DNA of 64,000 nt, taken from NCBI RefSeq assembly GCF_014192745.1, contig NZ_JACHYJ010000002.1:248001-312000 (forward strand), written 5' to 3'. The notes beneath the pieces are model-generated. The model was not told where the DNA came from. It saw only the letters and a program-made list of their open reading frames with translations, and searched no databases. The DNA is from Luteimonas sp. RC10. Lineage in GTDB: Bacteria > Pseudomonadota > Gammaproteobacteria > Xanthomonadales > Xanthomonadaceae. A program made the position numbers and the translations under genes. This document shows positions 1 to 10,837 of this stretch, one piece after another (positions within the stretch are counted from its first letter, which is position 1; every line of letters starts with the position of its first letter).

Positions 1-1
1 C

Positions 2-706
2 TTGACCGCGCTGGCCGCGGCGCTGCCGTGGATCGGCCTGCTGGCGATGGCGCGGCGGCGCGGCAGCGGCGTGCGGGTCGATGGCCCCTCCACCGCGGTG
101 GCCAGTGTCCCGACCGGTGGCGCACGCGGACGGGCATGGCGCTCGCCTGTCGCCTGGGGCATGGCGATGATGTTCGGCACCACCTCGCTGATCACCTACG
201 CGATGTTCACCTGGCTGCCGACCCTGCTCAGCGAGGCCGGCGCATCGCCTGCGTTCGGCGGCACGATGGTCGCCCTGTTCTCCGCGCTCGGTCTAGTCAG
301 CGCGCTGGGCATGCCCGCGCTTGCGGTGCGCGTGCGCAATCCGTTCGCGATCGTGCTGCTGTGCGCCTGTTGCCACATCGCGGCGTTCTCCGGCCTGCTG
401 CTCGCGCCGATGGCCGCACCGGTGCTATGGGTCGTGCTGCTGGGGCTGGGCCCGTCGACGTTCCCGCTGGCGCTGACACTGATCAACCTGCGCACGCGCA
501 CACCGGCCGGCTCGGCCGCACTGTCGGGCTTCATGCAGGGCGTGGGCTACACCCTCAGTTGCGCCGGCCCGTTGCTGTTCGGCGTGCTGCACGGCGCGAC
601 CGGCGGCTGGCACTGGCCGTTCGCGATGCTCTACGGCTTCGTCGCCGTGCTGCTGGTCGGCGGCTGGCTGGCCTGCAAGCCGCGCGCGCTCGAGGACAGC
701 TGGTAA
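2..706 (+). CDS. MFS transporter, C-terminal part (CynX/NimT-like), cut by the window edge
   Basis: The frame is open to the first base, so only about the last 234 residues are present; a complete MFS protein has around 400. Several hydrophobic helices can be read (for example around residues 52-75, 85-108, 113-135, 140-160 and 205-224). The stretch beginning FTWLPTLLSEAG, followed by glycine- and alanine-rich helices, resembles the cyanate/2-nitroimidazole transporter branch (CynX/NimT) of the major facilitator superfamily. This would be an inner-membrane secondary transporter. The substrate cannot be assigned from this half. The stop is TAA at 704-706, and a convergent small membrane protein gene begins 17 bases later. 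The MFS call is firm; the subfamily is tentative. Confidence 0.75.
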   Translation: MTALAAALPWIGLLAMARRRGSGVRVDGPSTAVASVPTGGARGRAWRSPVAWGMAMMFGTTSLITYAMFTWLPTLLSEAGASPAFGGTMVALFSALGLVSALGMPALAVRVRNPFAIVLLCACCHIAAFSGLLLAPMAAPVLWVVLLGLGPSTFPLALTLINLRTRTPAGSAALSGFMQGVGYTLSCAGPLLFGVLHGATGGWHWPFAMLYGFVAVLLVGGWLACKPRALEDSW

Positions 707-723
707 GCGACGGGGTCCGGCGG

Positions 724-1077
724 TCAGCGGTTCGAGCGCCCATCGCCGCGCGCTGCCCAGCGCAGAAATCGCCGGTACAGCCCATAGAACACGCCGAGCA
801 ACGGCAGCGGCAGCAGCACCAAGATCGCCACGCGCGCCGGCTGCGACAGGCCCGGCGCCAGCACATCGATGCCAGCCGCATCGAGCAGCAGAACGGTCGC
901 CAGCAGCGACCACAGATTGCACATCAGCAGCGCCATGCCGCGATAGAACATCCGATGCGGACGCGAGGGATGGTCGATGCCCGCCTCGGCCGGACGCAGC
1001 ACGAACATGCCTTGCATCAACGCGACCTGACCGACGATGCCGCCGAACAGCTGGAAGAGAAAGACGAAAGTGCTCAA
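724..1077 (-). CDS. small hypothetical membrane protein
   Basis: This 117-residue protein has three likely membrane helices (about residues 3-25, 47-67 and 80-102) and a short basic C-terminus ending in RSNR. No family was recognised. The start used here is TTG (minus-strand codon at 1077-1075), the first start-like codon in the frame, with no convincing ribosome binding site. A later start at MQGMFVL would remove most of the first helix and is less likely. The gene is convergent with the MFS gene and divergent from the acyl-CoA synthetase gene. Base composition is normal for the region. Coding potential rests on the regular helix pattern and on the lack of any better frame here. Confidence 0.55.
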   Translation of the reverse strand: MSTFVFLFQLFGGIVGQVALMQGMFVLRPAEAGIDHPSRPHRMFYRGMALLMCNLWSLLATVLLLDAAGIDVLAPGLSQPARVAILVLLPLPLLGVFYGLYRRFLRWAARGDGRSNR

Positions 1078-1245
1078 CTGGCGAAAGGTCCGTATCCGGC
1101 AAGGCGAATCGCAGGCATCGGTGCGCGCGTTCGGTCACAAACGCCTGAATCTGCGTGTCGCACCAGCTGTACCGCGGCCGCCACGCCGTGAACTTCCCGG
1201 ACGAGCCTCGTATCCTGCGCACTCACGATAGCGCAGCCGATTGCC

Positions 1246-2925
<1,680 letters not shown>

Positions 2926-2965
2926 AACAAATTACACCCGATTAAATTAAAAACTTAAAACTAAC

Positions 2966-3403
2966 TCATTCACAACTACCTATCATTTCCGAAATCCCGG
3001 AAACATCACTATCAAGCCCCCGCCCAACACGAGCAGATAAAAACTTGCCCTTTAGGTCGACGTCGCAGTACAACCTACGCAATGAATAACCGCTCATCTC
3101 ATAATCAAACCCCTCACCAGACTGGACCACCTTTCTATCCATATCAAACGAATCAGCGAAACCACATCTATCCAGCTCCACACCTTCCGAATCAGAAACA
3201 AACAAGGAAAACCCGGAATTATCACAACACCCAATGAATGGAGAGCTACTAGAAACCTCAATCGAACGACCTGAATTGTTAAATAATCTAACCCGAACGT
3301 CCTCACTCTTAGCATCCAAGCAGGCTTCGACACCAAGAGACTTATGACATCCTAATAGCGGTAAAAATAAAACAATCAGACCAGCGCTAATCAACCCATT
3401 CAT
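2966..3403 (-). CDS. AT-rich lipoprotein next to the RHS protein; candidate immunity protein
   Basis: A 145-residue protein with a classic lipoprotein signal: a hydrophobic stretch ending in the lipobox LLGC, lipidated cysteine at residue 19, and His (not Asp) at +2, which favours outer-membrane sorting. Six more cysteines follow, as expected for an oxidising compartment. The start at 3403 has GAGGG nine bases upstream; an in-frame ATG at 3412 has that motif too close. The gene overlaps the 3' end of the RHS gene by 17 bp on the same strand and is much more AT-rich than its surroundings, with AT-rich sequence continuing past its stop to the acyl-CoA synthetase gene. A small dissimilar gene right after an RHS toxin tip is the standard immunity position. 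The immunity role is inferred from position only; no family was recognised. Confidence 0.75.
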   Translation of the reverse strand: MNGLISAGLIVLFLPLLGCHKSLGVEACLDAKSEDVRVRLFNNSGRSIEVSSSSPFIGCCDNSGFSLFVSDSEGVELDRCGFADSFDMDRKVVQSGEGFDYEMSGYSLRRLYCDVDLKGKFLSARVGRGLDSDVSGISEMIGSCE

Positions 3404-6400
3404 ACTTCCCATCCCTCACACTCTGCTGATTCAAAGTTGTAAGATTTCTAAATGCCCTATCCATCTCGCGCCTAAAAAACTCCACGTCCGATACCCCATT
3501 CCCAAACCTGGCTGCGTTATCTACATTATACTTGTAAGCCTCATATTCTCCAGCCCACAGCCTTTGCGGACTATTTTCCCACCGCCTTCCTACAATTTGC
3601 ACTCTCCAATGAACTTCTATTTCATGGCCTAAAACACTTCCCAGCCTTGCCCATGAACTAAAAGCCTTTGCCCCCAGAACAAGATCGCCATTCATCAACA
3701 TTACTCCAGGATGGGCATTGCGATGGGAGTTATAAACGTAGTTAACGCCATCATCGTCTATGCCAAAGTATTTAGACGCCTCCCGAGCTGCTTCCAATCG
3801 GTCGTCAGCTTTTCTAGAAAGCATAAGAGACTTCAATCTCTCATTGGGCACATCACTTAAGTCGGAACTTTCCCTTGGAACTTTTGTCGAGCGCACATTT
3901 CTCTGTGCAAGAGCTGCTTGAATTGCTCCACTCACCGCGCCATTGGCGAACTTCCCACCTGTGGCTGCGCTGATCGTCCCACCGATCAACGCTCCCGCGG
4001 CAGCTCGCTTGACGTCGCCGCTGATTCTTCCAGTCTGAGGCATAAATGCGGATGAAAGCCCCGCCGCGAAGAACGCGTTTCCAAACTTTCCGCCCTGCAG
4101 ACTCTCTACAATCCCCCCGGAAACCGCGTGGGCGGCGATCGCCTCCATCCCACTAAATTGGATTCCAATTCCAAGTGTAGACATTCCTGCAAGTGCACCG
4201 ATGACGCCTGACCTGAAGCTCCCAGTCGCAATGTACGCGGAAGCGAAGCCACCCGCTGCTGCCACGGCAAAAGCCGCGGCCCACGCCCCTTGACTAATGT
4301 AGTACTGGCCGAATACCGCCGCGACGACCCCCACAACAATCCCCAGAACCTGTCGCAAACTGATCATTCCACTTGGGTCTGTATACGCAAGCGGATTGTT
4401 GAATACGTAGGTGTAGGCGTTCCAGCTCTGCAAGTTATCTGGCGACTGGATGACCGGGTCCGCCTGTAGAAAGCGGTGCAGAACTGGGTCGTAGATTCGT
4501 CCGTTCATATGAATCACATCGAGCCCGTCCAGGTGCTCATGGCCTGTAAAGCCTCGCGGCGTCGTGGTCGACGCAACACCCAAGCCTCCTGGCTCGGTGT
4601 AACTACGTCGCTCACCATACGCACGATAATCCTGGCTACCCTGAACGGTACCATTCGAGTTGGTGATCCTAACCAAGCTGCCGAGATGATCATGAAACAG
4701 ATAGCGATTGGTTGCAGTCGTGCCGATGATCGTTTGCTGTACGACACCGGCGACTACACGACGGATTGTCGAGGCGCTCCCTTGCAGATCGATCTCGACG
4801 TTGCCCAGGTACAGCGTGCGCTTGCCATCCTGATCTTCCCGCTTATACCGCTGACCATCCGGCCCATACCAGAATCGAATGCGCGATCCGTTGCCCATCG
4901 TGATTTCGTAGGCATGGTCGTCCTGACTGTAACGAATCGTACGAGTGGGAGCCCCCCCACCGCTTCTGGTGGTCTGGTTGCCGCGACTATCGTACCCATA
5001 GGTCATGCCTCGGAAACTAGTGACCGCATGCGCACGTGCACCGCCGCCTCCTGCGCCTGAATCACTGTTACCACTGCCGAGTCCACACCCCGCACGTCCA
5101 GCGTACGAGTAAGCCGCGCTGACCCCGCCTTCATCGCGATGGCAGACATTGCCTAATCGGTCGTAGTCCTGAGCCAGCATAGACTGGTTTGCCGAAACCC
5201 CGTTGCGCATCGCCAAGGTCGCGCTACTGAGGCGATTAAGGGCATCGTAGGTGAAGGTCTCCATATAGCGAGACTCCTTTACGTGGGTGTGCAAGTTGCC
5301 GGCTGCATCCCAGGCATAGCCCTCATCCATCAACTCGCAACTGGCGATGTTGCCGGCGCATATTCCCGCGATACGCCCAGTATCCTCCCAGTACTCACGC
5401 ATCACATCCATATCCGCTTTGTCTCCACGCCGCTCGCGAACCACACTCCCCCAAGGATTGGTCTCGATGATGCGGTTATAGGTAGCACTGTTATTACATC
5501 CAGCCGTTCCAGTCTGGATGTAACACACCGCCCGCAGAAATCCTCGAGTGTTATATGCATTCTGCGACCACCGGCCACTCGCGTCCAACTGTTGCCAGAT
5601 GCGGCCAGACGCGTCGTACACAATCTCGTTGATATAGTCGCGACCGTCGATCGTCGTAGTCGTCGCGACCGGACGGCCTAGCAGGTCATAGCGATGGGTC
5701 CGCGTGAACGCATGAGCAAGGCTAGGCTGCGCTTGCCAGGCAGCATATGAGCCGGATATCGCTTCACGAGCAAGCTGCCCGCGGCCGTTTGCCGCAGTGT
5801 CATACTCAAATGTTGAGGTGGTTTCAATGGTGCCGTCCGCCGCGCGAACAGTCTTGCGCCAAGTCCTTCCACGCGCGTCAATCTCGTACTCGATTCTGCT
5901 TCCGCTGGCATGCTGTTGCGCAATGAGTTCACCAAGCGCGTTGTACTCAAAGTCGGTCGTGCCGGCATCAGGATCGACCTGACGCAGCTTACGGCCCTGG
6001 ATGTCATACTGGAACGTATTGCGGACCTGCCCCCTGCCGACATCGCGATGCACGTACTGCAAGGTGCCATCTGCATTGTAGATGTAGGTCATCGTCGTAC
6101 CCACTGCGTCAACGACACGCGAGATCTCGCCAAGAGCGTTGCGTGTCTGTGCAGTAGCGTTACCGCGTGGGTCGGTTACCGTTGTGGTAACCCCAGCGTA
6201 CGTTGTCCGCACGACCGCGCCATCAGGTCCGATCACCTGGACAGGGCGGCCAATGACGTCGTACATGGTTGTCGTCCATTTCAGGCCTGCGGACGTACAG
6301 GTACTGGCCGAAACCTGCACGCCCTTACCACTAAGAAAGAACGGGTTCGACACACGCGTGGGGCGCCCCACGGCATCGTATCCGGTGCAAACCGCCACCA

Positions 6401-9400
6401 CATCCTTCCCGCTGCTGCCCACGTTGAAGCTCTGGGTAAGCTGTAGAACAGGCCGCCCAAGCATATCCAGGTACTGCCAACTTGAAGGCGACCCGCTCTT
6501 GACGATTTGCTGCCGAATTCGCGCTCCGACCGGACAGGTGACCTGACCGCTTGTGCCGCCGCACCAACGATAAGTAGTCATGCTGGTGATTCCGCCTTCC
6601 GGATCTCCTGGCACGCTTCCGGGCACCGTCTCCTGCCAAGTGTAGTAAGCGCGTCCGAAACTCCCGAAAACGGCAAAGCTATCTCGCCCATTGTGATCGT
6701 ATGCACGGGTGACGTTACCGAATCGATCGCGGGCGACTACGCGGCTAGTCCGCGCCTCCGCGCTGCCTCCAGTCGTACGGAACGGCTCCCATGTTTCGAC
6801 AGGATACCGACCCGCACCGTCATAAACAGTGCGCACGTAGCGATGCACCCGAAGGCGGCTGGCCGGCATGAAATCGAAGGCTGCCGTGGCGCAGTTTGTG
6901 GCCGGAGCCGCACACGTGGTTTCACGGGTTCGGTTGCCATACTCGTCGAGGTTGTAATGCGTTCGCAAGTCCATTGAGACGTCACCGTTGGGCTCACGTC
7001 GTTCAGCCAGCAGCTGACCTGTTTTCGCGCCGCCGTTCTCGTATACAAAGCTCGCCTTTCGGACGATGGACTCTCGATTTGGGCGCGAATGTGTCACCAC
7101 GCTCCCCGTTAATCTGCCAAGCTTCCAACCGCCGTAATTGGCATAGTTATTGGCTGTACTCAGAGTAGAGATGAGCGTCCCGCCGCCAGAATAGGTGTCT
7201 ACGTTGGTTAGCGTCGCATTCCCGTAAGATCCATAATCGAATGCGGTTTCCACTCGACTGGTATTCGTGTTCGTAAACGGATCTCGAAGAACTTCACTCG
7301 TACCAAGTGTCCTGACGTGGATTGGACGTTGCTCGCCGGGGGCGAAACTGCGCACTGCTGCACCGATATCGGAATCGCCTTCCCATTCGTGCTGAGCTGT
7401 CGAAAAGGTGGATCCACCGACGGCCGGAAACGCCTGCCCCGGCCCGATGAAACAATGATTACCGACCTCACCGCCAAGGCAGGAGGGAAGTGAGTAAGGC
7501 TCCGTGAACACCCGCTTTACCGTCGTCATTGGCATGCCGACGAACGGAAAGTTCTGCGCATAAGATGTCGCTGTTGCGACATAGCCACCAGACTGATTGA
7601 CGTCGAAACTGACGATCTGCCGGAACCCCAGAAACCCGCGGCCACCCGACTGAACCTTGCCTCCCGTATAGCGATAGTGCAAAGTTGCCATTGCACCGGG
7701 GGCACCGTGCTGCGGTGAGCTGCTTGACGCACTAGCAACGACATACGTCGGAGCGAGAAACTCCATGACAGGAGAGCCCCGACCCCAGTTGAGCGCGCGC
7801 GCACCGCTATCTCGGCGATACACATCCTTGTTGGTCAAAGGCGCGTATACGATCTCGGTCCGAGAACCAAATCCATTCGTGAAACTTTGAACGACGTCGC
7901 GCGGGACGAAACGGGATGCACTTCTCGACACGTATAACCCGAGGTTGGCTGTCGAGAAGTTGAAAGAAAGGAAATCGAGAACACCATCGCCATCAACATC
8001 CATGAACATCGAAGATCGCTGACCGGGGTCGCAGCCGGAACCTTCACACAGCCGTGCATTCCCACCAGGCAAAACAACACCGTTAGAAAAACCTCCATTT
8101 GGGAGTGAGTAACGGACATGGTAAACCTTATTGACCCCATTATTAGCGAGATAGAGCATGTCCGCTCGCCCATCGCCGTTAATGTCGACGAAGCGTGCGT
8201 GTTCCCGGTACTCACCAAGAGGCAGCGTTCCTGCACCGGCAGTCGTGAAGCCGCTGCCCGTGTTGATGCGGGCAACCCAGTCACTACTTGAAGTTGCGCG
8301 GCTGACCACGTCACTCAAGCCGTCGCCGTTGAGATCAGCAATTACCAAGGCTTCGGGGTTGCCACTACCAATTGCGCCATAGTTCGTCAGGGTGATCGCA
8401 CTTGCACTCAGCGACTTCATCGTCATCGCATGGAGCTGATCGGTCCTTACAACTTGCCAACACGCCCCCCCCGGTGCGTTCGGCTGCTGTAAGTCATCAT
8501 GGTCGAAGAACGCGCCCAAGAGATCGGGATCCCAATCCTCGGAGAGCGTCGCGCCACCGAGAGGCATCTGTGGATTACATCCAGGACCACCTACCCAGTA
8601 CTCGGCACGGGTGGTAACGCGGAGCAGGATATCCGACGATGCGTCTCCATCGAAATCGGACATCTGTGTGAAGTTGGTCTTGGTGGTCGGGACACCGGAG
8701 ATGCTGCGGCCGCAGTTGCGGATAGAGGTACCTGTCCCAAAGCAGTCCAATGCTCCAAGAGACGCCTGATCAATGACGACAGTGCGCGGCGCACCCCATG
8801 AGAAGTTTTTTCCGCTCCGCTGCATCAGTCTGGCCTGCAAGCTTTCGCCTACAGGGTAAATAATGTCGACCAACCCGTCGCCATTGAGGTCAGCCAGCTG
8901 AACTTGGGAGGCTTTAGCGTCGAGGGATGGAATGATCGGACTTAGTCCCGAGATCAGATTGCGGCTCATGTCGAACCCAACATCTGTACCTGGGTGTACT
9001 CGCCAGCCTTGCCCCGTCGGCCCCGAAACGAACAGATCGTCTCGTCCATCGCCGTCGTAATCGAAGAGATGCCACGCGCCATCGCCGCGATCGACGATAT
9101 TGTTGGGAACGCAGTTCCAAAGGATGTTAGAGAAGGTCGGCGCTCCGGCTCCGTTCATTGCGCTGATCGCGCTGATAACCCAGCTACCCCCTACACAGCC
9201 ATGCCCGGCGAGGTAGAGAAATGCGATGTCCTGGCGTCCATCACCATTGATATCGCCAGTCTTGAAGCCGCGGATATGATCGTTTGCGAGTGCAAGATTG
9301 CCAGGACGCTCGATGGTGGAGAAGTCGTACTTTCCGCCGCTCCACTCGAAGGTCGTGGGTGACATGCACACTGCTTTACTGCTGTCTCTACACTCCTGCA

Positions 9401-10496
9401 GTTGGACGAGTTGGTCGACGGTAGATCCTGAGTTAGATGCCGCGTAACTCAAGACGTAGTACCGCGCTTGGCTGCTTACCGCGCAGCTATTAAGCGAGGT
9501 GCAGACGCTGATAGCATTGAGGCGGTGCCGCTGAGTACGCGTTCCACCAGCAGGCAGATAACCCGAGCTCCATTTCGCCGCTGTGGTCTCTCCATAACCG
9601 AATACAACGCGGGCGTAAGGTGCACGCGCTGGCCCGTTTTGACCGGGAAGTACGGTCTTGCCCGTGTAGCGAACCTCCCTCAGCAAATGCTCTGCCGATC
9701 CTGCCCCTGCTCCTGGATTCTCGATGTAGATATAGTCAATGTAGTTGCCAGTTGAGTCCTGGAAACGGGTCTGCGCCCAAGTCAACGCTTTTCTGGTATG
9801 CCCAGGCGTATTAGTTTCGACATAGCCATCAGGACGGTTCGCGCTATCGCTGTTGTCGCGGTCGCCGTACCAAGAGATCGATCCATCCTTGCGTTCCACG
9901 GTGAAGAATGCGGGATTCGCGGCATCACCATCAGGAGAGTAAGCGCATACGCGCTGGAATGACTCGATCTCTGTCCGCAGGTGACGGCCACTCGCACCGG
10001 AGGCCGCCGGACATGCTTCGCCGCCAACGCCGGGCAGCAGCCGCTGTCCGTCAAGACAGAAACGATCGGATGCAGTGTAGTTGATCGCCCTGGGGGTTCC
10101 ATCGACGGCAACGCCGCCAGAGATGAAATCACCCGCTTCGCGTGTAGACCGACAGCGTTGGATCGACGATCCCCCTCCGATCGACCAGCCTCGACCCATC
10201 GGGCCGATTCCCCCTTGGCTTGAGTAATTGAGCGATAGCTCGGGAGCAACGCCGGCGGTTCCGGGGACGGTGTAAAGGGGGATGGAGTAAGTCGCGGCGC
10301 CTGACTCGTCGACACGAAACTCGGCCGCTGTAGCAGCCACTGAATCTGAGGCGATCTCTGCAACAACGTCCGTCGCAGGGGTACCGCCACCCCCATCGGC
10401 GAGAACTCGTGCACCTAGCACCGCGAGCGCCATGGAGGTCAGAATGCAGAAGAACACCACCGCGCGCCTGTGGCGCGCGAGGTACGAAACTTTCAT
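3387..10496 (-). CDS. giant secreted SpvB/FG-GAP/RHS-repeat protein with variable C-terminal tip
   Basis: This is a 2369-residue protein. The start at 10496 (MKVSYLARHRRA) follows GGGGAG at seven bases and gives a Sec signal peptide; an upstream in-frame start would bury it. Next comes an SpvB/TcaC-like N-terminal domain (ATYSIPLYTVPGTAGVAP, then GPMGRGWSIGG), then at least seven FG-GAP/VCBS-like calcium-type motifs (DINGDGRQD, DLNGDGLVD, DVDGDGVLD) at about residues 410-840, and a long stretch of RHS/YD repeats. The RHS-associated core lies near residue 2000 (RIYDPVLHRFLQADP, ending in DPSG at about 2041). The last ~330 residues hold hydrophobic helices, two GKFxNA segments and a polar tip. 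The tip carries GHEIEVHW near residue 2286 and then GEYEAYKYN, a possible metal site. This architecture is typical of shell-forming polymorphic toxins or contact/adhesion proteins. GC content drops towards the tip. Confidence 0.9.
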   Translation of the reverse strand: MKVSYLARHRRAVVFFCILTSMALAVLGARVLADGGGGTPATDVVAEIASDSVAATAAEFRVDESGAATYSIPLYTVPGTAGVAPELSLNYSSQGGIGPMGRGWSIGGGSSIQRCRSTREAGDFISGGVAVDGTPRAINYTASDRFCLDGQRLLPGVGGEACPAASGASGRHLRTEIESFQRVCAYSPDGDAANPAFFTVERKDGSISWYGDRDNSDSANRPDGYVETNTPGHTRKALTWAQTRFQDSTGNYIDYIYIENPGAGAGSAEHLLREVRYTGKTVLPGQNGPARAPYARVVFGYGETTAAKWSSGYLPAGGTRTQRHRLNAISVCTSLNSCAVSSQARYYVLSYAASNSGSTVDQLVQLQECRDSSKAVCMSPTTFEWSGGKYDFSTIERPGNLALANDHIRGFKTGDINGDGRQDIAFLYLAGHGCVGGSWVISAISAMNGAGAPTFSNILWNCVPNNIVDRGDGAWHLFDYDGDGRDDLFVSGPTGQGWRVHPGTDVGFDMSRNLISGLSPIIPSLDAKASQVQLADLNGDGLVDIIYPVGESLQARLMQRSGKNFSWGAPRTVVIDQASLGALDCFGTGTSIRNCGRSISGVPTTKTNFTQMSDFDGDASSDILLRVTTRAEYWVGGPGCNPQMPLGGATLSEDWDPDLLGAFFDHDDLQQPNAPGGACWQVVRTDQLHAMTMKSLSASAITLTNYGAIGSGNPEALVIADLNGDGLSDVVSRATSSSDWVARINTGSGFTTAGAGTLPLGEYREHARFVDINGDGRADMLYLANNGVNKVYHVRYSLPNGGFSNGVVLPGGNARLCEGSGCDPGQRSSMFMDVDGDGVLDFLSFNFSTANLGLYVSRSASRFVPRDVVQSFTNGFGSRTEIVYAPLTNKDVYRRDSGARALNWGRGSPVMEFLAPTYVVASASSSSPQHGAPGAMATLHYRYTGGKVQSGGRGFLGFRQIVSFDVNQSGGYVATATSYAQNFPFVGMPMTTVKRVFTEPYSLPSCLGGEVGNHCFIGPGQAFPAVGGSTFSTAQHEWEGDSDIGAAVRSFAPGEQRPIHVRTLGTSEVLRDPFTNTNTSRVETAFDYGSYGNATLTNVDTYSGGGTLISTLSTANNYANYGGWKLGRLTGSVVTHSRPNRESIVRKASFVYENGGAKTGQLLAERREPNGDVSMDLRTHYNLDEYGNRTRETTCAAPATNCATAAFDFMPASRLRVHRYVRTVYDGAGRYPVETWEPFRTTGGSAEARTSRVVARDRFGNVTRAYDHNGRDSFAVFGSFGRAYYTWQETVPGSVPGDPEGGITSMTTYRWCGGTSGQVTCPVGARIRQQIVKSGSPSSWQYLDMLGRPVLQLTQSFNVGSSGKDVVAVCTGYDAVGRPTRVSNPFFLSGKGVQVSASTCTSAGLKWTTTMYDVIGRPVQVIGPDGAVVRTTYAGVTTTVTDPRGNATAQTRNALGEISRVVDAVGTTMTYIYNADGTLQYVHRDVGRGQVRNTFQYDIQGRKLRQVDPDAGTTDFEYNALGELIAQQHASGSRIEYEIDARGRTWRKTVRAADGTIETTSTFEYDTAANGRGQLAREAISGSYAAWQAQPSLAHAFTRTHRYDLLGRPVATTTTIDGRDYINEIVYDASGRIWQQLDASGRWSQNAYNTRGFLRAVCYIQTGTAGCNNSATYNRIIETNPWGSVVRERRGDKADMDVMREYWEDTGRIAGICAGNIASCELMDEGYAWDAAGNLHTHVKESRYMETFTYDALNRLSSATLAMRNGVSANQSMLAQDYDRLGNVCHRDEGGVSAAYSYAGRAGCGLGSGNSDSGAGGGGARAHAVTSFRGMTYGYDSRGNQTTRSGGGAPTRTIRYSQDDHAYEITMGNGSRIRFWYGPDGQRYKREDQDGKRTLYLGNVEIDLQGSASTIRRVVAGVVQQTIIGTTATNRYLFHDHLGSLVRITNSNGTVQGSQDYRAYGERRSYTEPGGLGVASTTTPRGFTGHEHLDGLDVIHMNGRIYDPVLHRFLQADPVIQSPDNLQSWNAYTYVFNNPLAYTDPSGMISLRQVLGIVVGVVAAVFGQYYISQGAWAAAFAVAAAGGFASAYIATGSFRSGVIGALAGMSTLGIGIQFSGMEAIAAHAVSGGIVESLQGGKFGNAFFAAGLSSAFMPQTGRISGDVKRAAAGALIGGTISAATGGKFANGAVSGAIQAALAQRNVRSTKVPRESSDLSDVPNERLKSLMLSRKADDRLEAAREASKYFGIDDDGVNYVYNSHRNAHPGVMLMNGDLVLGAKAFSSWARLGSVLGHEIEVHWRVQIVGRRWENSPQRLWAGEYEAYKYNVDNAARFGNGVSDVEFFRREMDRAFRNLTTLNQQSVRDGKYEWVD

Positions 10497-10837
10497 TGTG
10501 CGGCTCCCCAAACCGCAGCGCGCGCTCCAGGCGCATCTGCATCCGTTGCAATGGAAACGATCCATCACCGGCACTTATACGGCGAGTCCTGGAGCGGCAG
10601 CACGTATCCGGCGGCTCACCTTGTACGCTTGGCGGGCGACCTCGTCAATGCCTATTCATGTGCGGACATTCGGGTAATCAAGATCCGCTTGCAAGTTTGC
10701 GGATCCAGTGCGCCACCTGCGCTGTAGATCATCAGCCCAACGCCAAGGTATTGGGCTACATGCAGTCCAGACCATTCAAAGATGCTGCCGCCGACGGACA
10801 TCCGCAACAGACCACTGCGTCGTTATAGCGCTAGCCG
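10497..10837. other. non-coding gap between the RHS gene and proA, with two perfect hairpins
   Basis: About 340 bases without a supported gene. Two perfect 7-bp inverted repeats stand out: GATCCGC (10682-10688) with GCGGATC (10699-10705), and AGCCCAA (10734-10740) with TTGGGCT (10751-10757). Neither is followed by a clear T-tract on either strand. They lie downstream of proA and upstream of the RHS start, so they could end the proA transcript or sit in the RHS leader. The RHS ribosome binding site GGGGAG lies at the left edge. No clear -35/-10 pair was seen. Confidence 0.4.

Noticed and set aside
425..1222. 265-codon minus-strand frame overlapping the MFS gene and small membrane protein
   Set aside because: Shadow of two better-supported frames with hydrophobic helix patterns.
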